Below, in pieces: positions 16,547 to 25,373 of a DNA stretch of 64,000 nt. The notes beneath the pieces were generated by a model, which saw nothing but the letters and a program-made list of their open reading frames with translations, was not told the DNA's origin and made no database searches. Position 1 is the first letter of the stretch. Every line of letters begins with the position of its first letter. The DNA comes from Pseudoroseomonas ludipueritiae. GTDB taxonomy: Bacteria; Pseudomonadota; Alphaproteobacteria; Acetobacterales; Acetobacteraceae. Position numbers and translations under genes: made by a program. The stretch is taken from NCBI RefSeq assembly GCF_014490445.1, contig NZ_JACTUZ010000001.1, forward strand, positions 1 to 64,000, given 5' to 3'.

Positions 16547-17533
16547 TCAGGCGGCCAGCAGTTCCTTCGCCGCCAGCTCCTTCGCCAGGAAGGCCGCCAG
16601 GGCGCCCGGGCCGGAGCGGGCGGTGCCGGCGACACCGGCAGCTTCCTCAGCGGCAGCGTTGTAGTTGGTATTGGTGTTTACGTCATAGACCAGCGCGCGG
16701 CCATCGGCCTTGCGGATGAACTCCACGCCCGCCACATCAATACCGCTGTTGAACAGGAAGCTTTCCAGGCGCTCCCGCAGGGCCGGCTCCACGCTGCCTT
16801 CCGGCAGGATGCTGAAGCGGGGCGCGGCGGCCGGCGCAGGCTGGGTGCCCACGGGGCAAGCCGCATCGCCGATGGCGCAGACATCCGCCGGGCAGAGTTC
16901 GAAGCCCGCCGTCGTATCAACCTCCACCGCGTAAACGAAGCGGCCGCCCACGAACTCGGCGCGGGTGATCACCGGACGCGGCGCGCGGATATATTCCTGC
17001 AGCAGCCAGATGCCGTCGATCGGCGCTTCATCCTCCGGCAGGGTCGCCAGCTGATCCGCGAGAGCCTGAGGCGAAGTGAAAAGGCGTACGCCAAGGCCCT
17101 TCCCGCCCCGGTTCGGCTTCAGGATCACCGGCCCTTCGCCAAAGTAGCGACGGGCAGTCTCGATCAGCACCTGCGGGCCGTCCTGCACCAGAACAGTGTG
17201 GGGAACCGAAAGGCCCGCGGCTTCAAGCGCCGCATATTGCCGGACCTTGCTGATTTCCAGATCCAGCGCGCGGGGCCCATTCACCACCCGGCGGCCGTGG
17301 CGCGTCAGCCAAGCCAGCACGGCAGCGGTCAGCTCCGCGGAATAACGGTGCCCCCGCGTGTGGGAGGAGGCGCTCATCCGGTTGTAGTAGACGCCTTCCG
17401 GCGGCACGGCGGAGAGGTCGAAGACGCCACGGGAAAGGTCCAACTCAGCCCAGGGCAGGCCGATGCGGTCAAAAGCCTCCGCGAGAGGAGGCAGCCAAGC
17501 GGGATTCTCGTGAATCACATAGGCCTTGGTCAT
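16547..17533 (-). CDS. ATP-grasp ligase of unknown substrate (RimK/glutamate-ligase-like)
   Basis: A 328-residue protein. The N-terminal third (MTKAYVIHENPAWLPPLAEA) is a preATP-grasp-like domain. The ATP-grasp core has NGPRALDLEISKVRQYAALEAAG, VILKPNRGGKGLGVRLF (lysine and glycine-rich loop) and FIRKADGRALVYDVNTNTNYN (acidic and Asn metal ligands). This fold couples a carboxylate to an amine or thiol with ATP. No peptide, lysine or glutathione pathway gene is adjacent. ATG 17533 was chosen for its GGAAAGGA ribosome binding site. It ends 51 bp after the start of the Pat-like gene, in the same direction. Confidence 0.75.
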   Translation of the reverse strand: MTKAYVIHENPAWLPPLAEAFDRIGLPWAELDLSRGVFDLSAVPPEGVYYNRMSASSHTRGHRYSAELTAAVLAWLTRHGRRVVNGPRALDLEISKVRQYAALEAAGLSVPHTVLVQDGPQVLIETARRYFGEGPVILKPNRGGKGLGVRLFTSPQALADQLATLPEDEAPIDGIWLLQEYIRAPRPVITRAEFVGGRFVYAVEVDTTAGFELCPADVCAIGDAACPVGTQPAPAAAPRFSILPEGSVEPALRERLESFLFNSGIDVAGVEFIRKADGRALVYDVNTNTNYNAAAEEAAGVAGTARSGPGALAAFLAKELAAKELLAA

Positions 17534-17653
17534 GACGAATCCTTTCCACCGCGTCTGGGCGTATAGCGCGTATATGGCCCGGTATATGCCCATGCCGCCA
17601 CGCCATTCCAGTGGAAAGAATGCTGGTTTCTCAGTTATCCACTATTCTATATG

Positions 17654-18172
17654 TCAAAATAGGTGATTCACATCCTGACCAAAGCGGTCAAAGCTTGCGC
17701 CATAAACATGAATGGAAACCGCCTCTGCCGTTCCGAGGTTCGCGAGACGGTGGATCGTGCGCAAATCAGCTGGGCCAAAGGAGACTGCGCCCTGTCCTCG
17801 TAGGAGCGTTGCAGTCTGGCAGGGAGAAGAATTGCCCTCAGGAAGATCGTAAAAAGCTTCCGACAGCACGCCACGATGCACCCCGAGCGCGCACCAAGTG
17901 CGGTGGGCATGCACTGGGCTCATCTGCCCCGGCCGCCAGACCAAGGCCACCACGGCATAGCGACCGCTGGAGTCAGCGTGAAGAAGATGACGGATATAAC
18001 CATTCGGGCAACTAGGGCAGGCGATCCCGTCTAATAGCTCTGGGTCGTGAAGATAGGCATGAATGGCGGCCGCAACGCGGCGCGGGCACCCGGGGGCATC
18101 ACCTGCTACGGCATGGTGAATGTCGGCCAACATGGCGGAAAGGCTCGTCCTGCGAGGTGCGGCAAAGGCCAT
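17654..18172 (-). CDS. Cysteine dioxygenase-like thiol dioxygenase
   Basis: A 172-residue cupin. PVHAHRTWCALGVHRG carries two of the three iron-binding histidines, and IHRLANLGTAEAVSIHVYG the third. This pattern fits the bacterial cysteine dioxygenase / 3-mercaptopropionate dioxygenase family, which oxidises a thiol to a sulfinate with O2 and Fe(II). Which thiol cannot be decided. The gene starts 6 bp after the GntR gene on the same strand, so they are probably one operon. Codon use is less GC-biased than neighbouring genes. Confidence 0.8.
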   Translation of the reverse strand: MAFAAPRRTSLSAMLADIHHAVAGDAPGCPRRVAAAIHAYLHDPELLDGIACPSCPNGYIRHLLHADSSGRYAVVALVWRPGQMSPVHAHRTWCALGVHRGVLSEAFYDLPEGNSSPCQTATLLRGQGAVSFGPADLRTIHRLANLGTAEAVSIHVYGASFDRFGQDVNHLF

Positions 18173-18178
18173 GGCCGC

Positions 18179-18862
18179 TTACACCGCTGTCAGCGCATCA
18201 GGCGCTGTCAGCGCCGCCAGGACCATAGCCTGCGATGCCGCCACCTGCTGCCTCATGATGGCTGCGGCTTCAGCGGCATGGCCGAGTGCCAGTGCCTCGA
18301 TCAGTGCATGATGCTCGTGGGCCATCTCACCATTGCGATCACGGCGCCTAAGACCGAGCGCCAGCATGCGGGTACTCTCGTCCAGCAGCCGGTCAACCTG
18401 CCGTGCCAGGCGCCCATTGCCTGAGAGTTCAGCCAACGTAACGTGGAAGGCCTTATTGGCGTCCAGAAAGGCGTGGGTGCTTTCCTCGTCATCCGGCTGG
18501 TAGCCACAGGCGCAAATGGAGTCGAGGCGGCGCAGGAGTTCAGCGTCCACACGGCCGGCAGCCAATCGCGCGGCCTCCGGTTCCAGCAGTAATCGCAGGC
18601 CAAAAACCTCATGAATGTCGCGGATGGTCACCAACGACACGGTCCATCCACGGCGAGGCACGGCCTGCACCAGCCCCTCCTCTGCCAGCCTTGCCAGCGC
18701 GGCCCTGACCGGCGCTTTCCCAAGTCCCAGCTGCTGCGCCACCACAGCTTCGCTCAGTGTGGCACCTGGGCGCATGCGGGTTGTCAGGATCTCCCTCCGC
18801 AGCAGGCTGACTGCCTGCTCAGTGAGGGAAAGTGGAGTATCAAGCGAGGCAATGAGTGACAT
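18179..18862 (-). CDS. GntR/FCD-family transcriptional regulator
   Basis: A 227-residue regulator with a GntR winged helix (about 12-75; LSEAVVAQQLGLGKAPVRAALARLAEEG) and a helical FCD domain (about 85-215) with the metal/ligand histidines and acids in ANKAFHVTLAELSG and HEHHALIEAL. ATG 18862 (MSLIASLDTP) was chosen since homology starts there; the frame is open 23 codons upstream. It precedes the cysteine dioxygenase-like gene by 6 bp and probably controls it, together with itself. Confidence 0.85.
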   Translation of the reverse strand: MSLIASLDTPLSLTEQAVSLLRREILTTRMRPGATLSEAVVAQQLGLGKAPVRAALARLAEEGLVQAVPRRGWTVSLVTIRDIHEVFGLRLLLEPEAARLAAGRVDAELLRRLDSICACGYQPDDEESTHAFLDANKAFHVTLAELSGNGRLARQVDRLLDESTRMLALGLRRRDRNGEMAHEHHALIEALALGHAAEAAAIMRQQVAASQAMVLAALTAPDALTAV

Positions 18863-18935
18863 GCAGCTAAGCGTCCACTGACATGTCACAACGATATCAG
18901 CCTGCTTCTGGCGGCGCAAGGACGCAGCCAAATAC

Positions 18936-18972
18936 GCAAAAACCCCTGGTACCGCGAGGCACCAGGGGTTCT
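18936..18972 (-). terminator. Intrinsic terminator of the cold-shock gene
   Basis: A perfect 10-bp stem (18941-18950 with 18961-18970) and 10-nt loop. On the minus strand it is followed by TTTTT. It lies 27 bp after the stop of the cold-shock protein gene and before the GntR gene. Confidence 0.85.
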
Positions 18973-18998
18973 TGAAGCCATTCGCTACAGCGCGAAGG

Positions 18999-19775
18999 TT
19001 AGTCCTTCATCACCACAGCCTGACGGCCGCGCTGTCCGTCCTTCACTTCCAGCGCCACCTTCTCGCCCTGCTGCACGTCCTGCTTGCCGGCGCGCTGCAG
19101 AACGGAGGAGTGCAGGAACACGTCCTGACCACCATCGTCCGGCGTCACGAAGCCGAAGCCGCGCACCTGGTCGAACCACTTCACAGTGCCATTCACGGCA
19201 TAGGTCGGGCCACCCTCATCGCGGCCGAAGTCGCGGCGCGGCGGACGATCACCGAAGGAGCGCGGCGCGCCGAAGCCGCCGCCGCCACCGAAGCGGTCGC
19301 CACCACCGAAGTCGCGGCGCGGCGGGCGGTCGCCAAAGCCACCACCGCCGAAGCGGTCGCCACCACCGAAGTCACGACGCGGCGGGCGGTCGCCGAAGCC
19401 GCCACCGAAGCCGCCACCCGGGCCGCCGAAGTCACGACGAGGGGGACGGTCGCCGAAGTCGCGGCGCGGCGGACGGTCGCCGAAGCGGTCACCGCCAAAG
19501 TCGCGGCGCGGGCGGTCACCGCCGCCCGGGCCCAGCTTACGCTCATGGATCTTGGTGACCAGCCGGCGCCCCTGCCGGTCGGAGCCAATCTCGCAGACCA
19601 GCTTGTCGCCGGTCTCGGGGGGTTCGATTCCCGCTTCGGTCAGGGCCGACGCGTGGAAGAACACGTCCTGGCCATCCGGGCCCAGTACAAAGCCGAACCC
19701 CTTACGGCCATTGTACCACTTCACCTCGGCCTCAATCGGCCCGGTGCCACCCTGCGAATTGTTGTCCGGCAACAC
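18999..19775 (-). CDS. Double cold-shock-domain protein with RG-rich repeat linker
   Basis: A 258-residue protein with two OB-fold cold-shock domains. CSD1 covers about 15-79 (RNP1 KGFGFV 25-30, RNP2 DVFFH 37-41). CSD2 covers about 194-256 (RGFGFV 205-210, DVFLH 218-222). Between them lies a 110-residue low-complexity linker with about six copies of GDRPPRRDFG and FGGGDRF spacers, rich in Arg, Gly, Phe and Asp. Cold-shock domains bind single-stranded RNA/DNA; the linker should be disordered and may promote RNA binding or condensation (inference). The start is GTG 19775 or the next codon, TTG. A strong terminator follows. Confidence 0.88.
   Translation of the reverse strand: MLPDNNSQGGTGPIEAEVKWYNGRKGFGFVLGPDGQDVFFHASALTEAGIEPPETGDKLVCEIGSDRQGRRLVTKIHERKLGPGGGDRPRRDFGGDRFGDRPPRRDFGDRPPRRDFGGPGGGFGGGFGDRPPRRDFGGGDRFGGGGFGDRPPRRDFGGGDRFGGGGGFGAPRSFGDRPPRRDFGRDEGGPTYAVNGTVKWFDQVRGFGFVTPDDGGQDVFLHSSVLQRAGKQDVQQGEKVALEVKDGQRGRQAVVMKD
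19215..19530. repeat. Degenerate tandem repeat coding the RG-rich linker
   Basis: About six imperfect copies of a roughly 28-33 bp unit beginning CGAAGTCGCGGCGCGGCGG, all in frame within the cold-shock gene. Copies near 19224, 19307, 19367, 19427, 19455 and 19498 differ mainly at third positions, so the protein repeat is better kept than the DNA repeat. Confidence 0.8.
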
Positions 19776-19956
19776 TGCGTCTCGTATCCGTAAAAACTAC
19801 ACGGCCCGACGGGATGCAGGACCGGCCCCAACATCCTTGCACCACAAGGCAACGATTGCTAGCCGAATCGGTGAGATTCACGAAGGAGTGGCTTGTTTTT
19901 CGGCGGCCGCCAGGAGTCGTGAGGGGCCGGCAGCGCCGCCCCCTCTCCACCCTGCC

Positions 19957-20751
19957 TTAGCCGGCGTCGGCGATGGCGCGCTTGGCCATCACGCCCACCA
20001 GATGCGCGCGATATTCGGCACTACCATGGATATCGCTGTTCAGCCCGTCCGGCGACTGCTTCACGCCTTCCAGCGCGCCAGCAGACCAATTGGAAGACAG
20101 TGCCGCTTCCATATCCGGCTGCCGGAAGGCACAGGGGCCGGCGCCGTTCACGCCCACCCGCACCCCCGAAGGCCCCTTGGCCAGGAAAACCCCCGCCATG
20201 GAATAACGGCTGGCCGGGTTGCGCAGCTTGGCATAGCCGGCCTTCTGGGGGATCGGGAAGGAAACGGCCACCAGCAACTCGCCCGGCTCCAGCGCCGTGG
20301 TGAACATGCCGAGGAAGAACTCGTCCGCCGGGATACGGCGGCTGTTGGTGATGAAGGTGGCATTCAGTGCCAGAGCGGCCGCCGGGTAATCCGCCGCGGG
20401 GTCATTGTTGGCCAGGCTGCCACCAAGCGTGCCGCGGTTACGGACCTGGGTGTCGCCAATGGTGGCCGCCATGCGGGCCAGCGCCGGGATGCCTTCCTTC
20501 ACCAGCGGGTCGGTGGCGATTTCATAATGCTTGGTCATCGCGCCGATCACCAGCGCATCGCCTTCGCGCTTCACGCCGCGCAGTTCCGCGATGCCGCCGA
20601 GGTCTACCAGCGCCGTCGGCCGGTTCAGCCGGTGCTTCAGCGCCGGCAGCAGCGTCATGCCACCGGAAATCGGCTTCGCATCCGGGTCGGCGGCCAGGAT
20701 CTTGACCGCATCGGCCACCGTGCTGGGCTTGTGGTACTCGAAATCGTACAT
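19957..20751 (-). CDS. coxM: FAD-binding medium subunit of a xanthine oxidase/CO dehydrogenase-type Mo-hydroxylase
   Basis: A 264-residue flavoprotein subunit. PISGGMTLLPALKHR and ATIGDTQVRNRGTLGGSLANNDPAADYPAA are the two FAD-binding motifs of the CoxM family (TLGGSL is diagnostic). It follows the 2Fe-2S subunit by 12 bp on the same strand. In CoxMSL enzymes it carries electrons from the Fe-S subunit to the quinone or other acceptor. No molybdopterin large subunit lies on either side; after it comes an unrelated cold-shock gene. The substrate is therefore unknown, and the name coxM denotes family only. Confidence 0.88.
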   Translation of the reverse strand: MYDFEYHKPSTVADAVKILAADPDAKPISGGMTLLPALKHRLNRPTALVDLGGIAELRGVKREGDALVIGAMTKHYEIATDPLVKEGIPALARMAATIGDTQVRNRGTLGGSLANNDPAADYPAAALALNATFITNSRRIPADEFFLGMFTTALEPGELLVAVSFPIPQKAGYAKLRNPASRYSMAGVFLAKGPSGVRVGVNGAGPCAFRQPDMEAALSSNWSAGALEGVKQSPDGLNSDIHGSAEYRAHLVGVMAKRAIADAG

Positions 20752-20763
20752 GCCCTGCCCTCC

Positions 20764-21264
20764 TCAGCCAGCCGGCGCCAGCTCGGCGCGCTTGCCGTGC
20801 ATTACCTCCGCCGCGGCGGCGATCGCCTTGACGATGTTATGGTAGCCGGTGCAGCGGCAGATATTGCCGTCCAGCCCCTCGCGGATGTCATGCTCCGTCA
20901 GGCCCTGGGGGTTCTTCTGCACCAGGTCGATGGCGCTCATCACCATGCCGGGGGTGCAGAAGCCGCACTGCAGCGCGTGGTACTCGCGGAAGGCTTCCTG
21001 CATCGGGTGCAGCGCACCATCGGCAGCGGCCAGGCCTTCGATGGTAGTGACCTGCGCGCCTTCGGCCTGCACCGCCAGGATGGTGCAAGCCTTCACGCTG
21101 TCGCCGTTGATATGGACCACGCAGGCGCCACACTGGCTGGTGTCGCAGCCGACATGCGTGCCCGTCAGGCGCAGCTTCTCTCGCAGCAGTTCCACGAGCA
21201 GGGTGCGGCTTTCGACCTCGACCGTATGATTCTGGCCGTTCACGGTCAGTGTGACCTGCGGCAT
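20764..21264 (-). CDS. coxS: 2Fe-2S small subunit of a Mo-hydroxylase (CoxS-like)
   Basis: A 166-residue iron-sulfur subunit. The plant-type 2Fe-2S cluster ligands are in [13 protein letters not shown], with the fourth Cys in SVKACTILA. The second cluster is in [14 protein letters not shown] and [12 protein letters not shown]. All eight cysteines are present, so it should be functional. ATG 21264 ([10 protein letters not shown]) was chosen; the frame is open 27 codons further. It heads a coxS-coxM pair. The large catalytic subunit is not upstream, where the next gene is an ABC ATPase beyond a terminator. Confidence 0.9.
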   Translation of the reverse strand: MPQVTLTVNGQNHTVEVESRTLLVELLREKLRLTGTHVGCDTSQCGACVVHINGDSVKACTILAVQAEGAQVTTIEGLAAADGALHPMQEAFREYHALQCGFCTPGMVMSAIDLVQKNPQGLTEHDIREGLDGNICRCTGYHNIVKAIAAAAEVMHGKRAELAPAG

Positions 21265-21417
21265 TGGCGGATCCTCCGGAGGCGAAGACGCCGCGACGCG
21301 CGGCGATCGGGCATGAAGAGTCATCCGCCGCTGGGGCTCCGTCAAGTCAGCCCAGCATGATCAGAACGGTTCTCGCCAGAAGAAATCCGCGAATGCGATG
21401 CGTTCGCAAATAAAGGC

Positions 21418-21443
21418 GCAAGAAAAGGGGCCGAAGCCCCTTC
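21418..21443 (-). terminator. Intrinsic terminator of the Dpp-type operon
   Basis: On the minus strand AAGGGGC-UUCG-GCCCCUU is followed by UUCUU, a 7-bp stem with a UUCG loop, 12 bp after the stop of the dppF-like gene. It separates the importer from coxS-coxM. Confidence 0.75.
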
Positions 21444-21454
21444 TCCATCGTTAC

Positions 21455-22515
21455 TCAGGCGTATTCCGGCACGCTGCGGGCCAACGGGTTCTGGCTCTCC
21501 GGCAGATCGTGCAGGTGGCAGGCCGCCCAGTGTCCCGTCACCGTCTGCTGCAGGCGCGGCTCGTCGCTCTTGCAGCGGTCGAAGGCATAGGGACAGCGGG
21601 TGTGGAAGCGGCAGCCGGAAGGTGGGCGGATCGGGCTCGGCACATCGCCCTTCAGGATGATGCGCTCTCGCGCCGAGCCCGGCTCCGGCACTGGCACGGC
21701 CGAGAGCAGGGCCTCGGTATAAGGGTGCTTGGGCGCGGCGAAGAGGCTGCGCTTCGGCGCGATCTCGACGATCTTGCCCAGGTACATCACGGCCACGCGA
21801 TGCGTCATGTGCTCGACGATCGCAAGGTCATGGCTGATGAAGAGCAGCGCCAGACCAAGTTCCTTCTGCAGGTCCTGCAGCAGGTTCACGATCTGCGCCT
21901 TCACCGACACGTCCAGCGCCGAGACAGCCTCGTCGCAGATGATCAGCTCGGGCTCACCAGCCAGGGCGCGCGCGATGCAGATGCGCTGACGCTGGCCGCC
22001 GGAGAACTCATGCGGGAAACGGTTCACCGCGTCTCGAGGCAGCCGCACCGTGTCCATCAGCTTGCCAAGACGCTCTTCGAGATCGGCGGAGTTCTTCGCC
22101 AGCCCGAAGTTGCGGATCGGCTCAGCCAGCAGGTCACGCACCCGCATGCGTGGGTTCAGGCTGCTGAACGGGTCCTGGAAGACCACGCCCACCCGGCGGC
22201 GGACAGGCCGCAGCTTGTTGTCCGACAGGTCGTCGATACGCTGCCCGTCCAACACCACCTGTCCACCCGTCGGGCTGTAGAGGCGAAGGATGGTCTTGCC
22301 CACCGTGGACTTGCCACAGCCGGACTCGCCGACCAGCGAGAGCGTCTCGCCCTTGTTGACATGGAAGGACACGCCATCCACGGCATAGACGTAACCGGTT
22401 GTGCCCCCGAAGAAGCCCGCCTTGATCGGGAAGTGCTTCTTGAGGTCGTTGACCTCCAGGAGCGGGCGGCCGGCGTGAACGGTGGACTGGGGCGCGGTTC
22501 GGCTCATGGTCGCAC

Positions 22516-22519
<4 letters not shown>
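21455..22519 (-). CDS. dppF: Peptide-type ABC importer ATPase (DppF/OppF-like)
   Basis: A 354-residue ATPase with Walker [13 protein letters not shown], signature [15 protein letters not shown] and Walker [15 protein letters not shown]. The C-terminal extension has the oligopeptide-type Cys motif [14 protein letters not shown], which in relatives binds a 4Fe-4S cluster. It pairs with the upstream DppD-like ATPase, which it overlaps by 4 bp (ATGA). It is the last gene of a six-gene operon and is followed by a terminator. Confidence 0.92.
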
Positions 22520-23505
<986 letters not shown>

Positions 23506-23510
23506 GGTGC

Positions 23511-24425
23511 TTACACCCGCTTCGCCAGGCGCGGGTCGAGCGAATCCCGCAGGCCGTCGCCCAGCAGGTTCACCGCCAGCACGGTGATGGAAAGGAAGAT
23601 CGCCGGGAAGAACACGATATAAGGCTTCACCTGCCACAGTGCCCGACCCTCGGCCATGATATTGCCCCAGGACGGGATGATCGGCGGCGTGCCGGCCCCG
23701 ATGAAGCTCAGGATGGCTTCGGCGATCATGGCGCTGGCGCAGATATAGGTCGCCTGGACCGTCATGGGCGCCAGGGTGTTCGGCAGGATGTGCCGCCAGA
23801 TGATGACAGGCGTTCGCGTGCCGGAGGCGATCGCCGCCTCGACATAGGGCTGCTCGCGCAGGCTCAGCACGACGCCACGCACCAGGCGGGACACGCGCGG
23901 GATCTCCGCGATGGTGATGGCCAGGATGACGTTGCCGACGGAGCCACGGGTCAGCGCCATCAGGGCGATGGCGAGCAGAATGGACGGGATCGACATCAGC
24001 CCGTCCATGACGCGCATGATGATGCTGTCGGCCCAGCGAATGAAGCCGGCCACGAGGCCGATGAACAGGCCGATCACCGAGGAGGCGATGGCCACGCCGA
24101 AGCCGACCATCAGCGAAACGCGGGTGCCGTACAGCACGCGGGAATACACGTCCCGGCCCAGCATGTCCGTACCAAACCACCAGCGCTCACCCGGCGGCCG
24201 GGTCCGCATGGCCGGAGCCAGGGCGGTCGGATCCTTGGTCCACAGGAAAGGCGCAAAGATGGCGATGGCCAACATCACCAGCAGCAGGAAGCCACCGATG
24301 GCAATGGTGGGGTAGCGATACAGGTAGCCGAGGAAGCCCTTCCGCGCGCGGCGGTCGGGCAGGATGTCCGGCATCTGGGGCGCCGCGGCGGGGGTTCCGC
24401 CGGGCGGAAGGACGGTGGTGCTCAA
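23511..24425 (-). CDS. dppC: Peptide-type ABC importer permease (DppC-like)
   Basis: A 304-residue membrane protein with one N-terminal membrane segment and five more in the BPD_transp_1 domain. The EAA loop is visible as [22 protein letters not shown]. The N-terminal 25 residues are a proline-rich cytoplasmic extension. It pairs with DppB to form the inner-membrane channel, and overlaps dppB by 4 bp. Confidence 0.92.
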   Translation of the reverse strand: MSTTVLPPGGTPAAAPQMPDILPDRRARKGFLGYLYRYPTIAIGGFLLLVMLAIAIFAPFLWTKDPTALAPAMRTRPPGERWWFGTDMLGRDVYSRVLYGTRVSLMVGFGVAIASSVIGLFIGLVAGFIRWADSIIMRVMDGLMSIPSILLAIALMALTRGSVGNVILAITIAEIPRVSRLVRGVVLSLREQPYVEAAIASGTRTPVIIWRHILPNTLAPMTVQATYICASAMIAEAILSFIGAGTPPIIPSWGNIMAEGRALWQVKPYIVFFPAIFLSITVLAVNLLGDGLRDSLDPRLAKRV

Positions 24426-25363
24426 TACCGGATCCTCGGGTCGAACAGGGTGTAGCTCAGGTCGATCAGCAGATTGACCAGCACGTAAACGAAGGAGAAC
24501 AGCAGGATCACGCCCTGGATGACCGGATAGTCACGGCGCAGGATGGCATCCACTGTCAGGCGGCCCAGGCCAGGGATCGCGAAGACGCTTTCCGTGACGA
24601 CCGCACCGCCGATCAGCAGCGCGACGCCGATGCCGATGACGGTGACGATCGGCACCGCCGCGTTCTTCAGCGCATGCAGGAAGAGGATGGTACGCTGCCC
24701 GGCGCCCTTGGCCCGGGCAGTGCGGATGTAATCCTGCTGCAGGATCTCCAGCATGGTCGCGCGCGTGATGCGGGCGATCAGGGCGATATAGACGCCGCCC
24801 AGGGAAATGGCCGGCAGAATCAGATTTTGCAGCCAGGGCCAGAAGCCATTTGAAATCGGCGTGTAGCCCTGCACCGGCAGCAAGTCGAACTCCAGCGCGA
24901 AAACATAGGCCAGCAGATAACCCACGACGAAAACGGGGACCGAGAAACCCAGAACGGCAAAGCTCATCACCAGCCGGTCGATCCAGGAGCCGGACTTCCA
25001 GGCAGCGACAACACCAAGCGGCACCGCCACACTGATGGCGAGGATCAACGTGACAACCATGAGCGACAGCGTCGGCTCGATCCGCTGCGCGATCATGCGC
25101 GTCACCGGCAGGTTGGTGAAAATGGACAAGCCAAGGTCACCGCGCACGATGTTCCAGGCCCACTCACCGAAGCGGATCAAGAACGGGCGGTCCAGCCCCA
25201 GGCTGGCACGAATCCGCTCCACGTCGGCAGGCGTCGCCTGGTCGCCGGCGATAACCGCCGCCGGGTCACCCGGCGCCAGGTACAAAAGGCTGAATACGAA
25301 GAGCGCGACAATCGCCATGACGGGAATCGTCGCGGCGACGCGTCGGATGGTATAGGCGAGCAT
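24422..25363 (-). CDS. dppB: Peptide-type ABC importer permease (DppB-like)
   Basis: A 313-residue membrane protein. It begins MLAYTIRRVAATIPVMAIVA, typical of DppB, then LAPGDPAAVIAGDQATP in the first periplasmic loop and the EAA loop DYIRTARAKGAGQRTILFLHALKN. ATG 25363 was chosen; a start at 25390 would run into the binding-protein gene. It follows that gene by 10 bp and overlaps dppC by 4 bp. Confidence 0.92.
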   Translation of the reverse strand: MLAYTIRRVAATIPVMAIVALFVFSLLYLAPGDPAAVIAGDQATPADVERIRASLGLDRPFLIRFGEWAWNIVRGDLGLSIFTNLPVTRMIAQRIEPTLSLMVVTLILAISVAVPLGVVAAWKSGSWIDRLVMSFAVLGFSVPVFVVGYLLAYVFALEFDLLPVQGYTPISNGFWPWLQNLILPAISLGGVYIALIARITRATMLEILQQDYIRTARAKGAGQRTILFLHALKNAAVPIVTVIGIGVALLIGGAVVTESVFAIPGLGRLTVDAILRRDYPVIQGVILLFSFVYVLVNLLIDLSYTLFDPRIRY

Positions 25364-25373
25364 GATAATCCGA

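Noticed and set aside
19552-21360. Open frame of 602 codons on the plus strand
   Set aside because: Antisense to coxS-coxM and the cold-shock gene; no recognisable motif. Typical GC-rich shadow.
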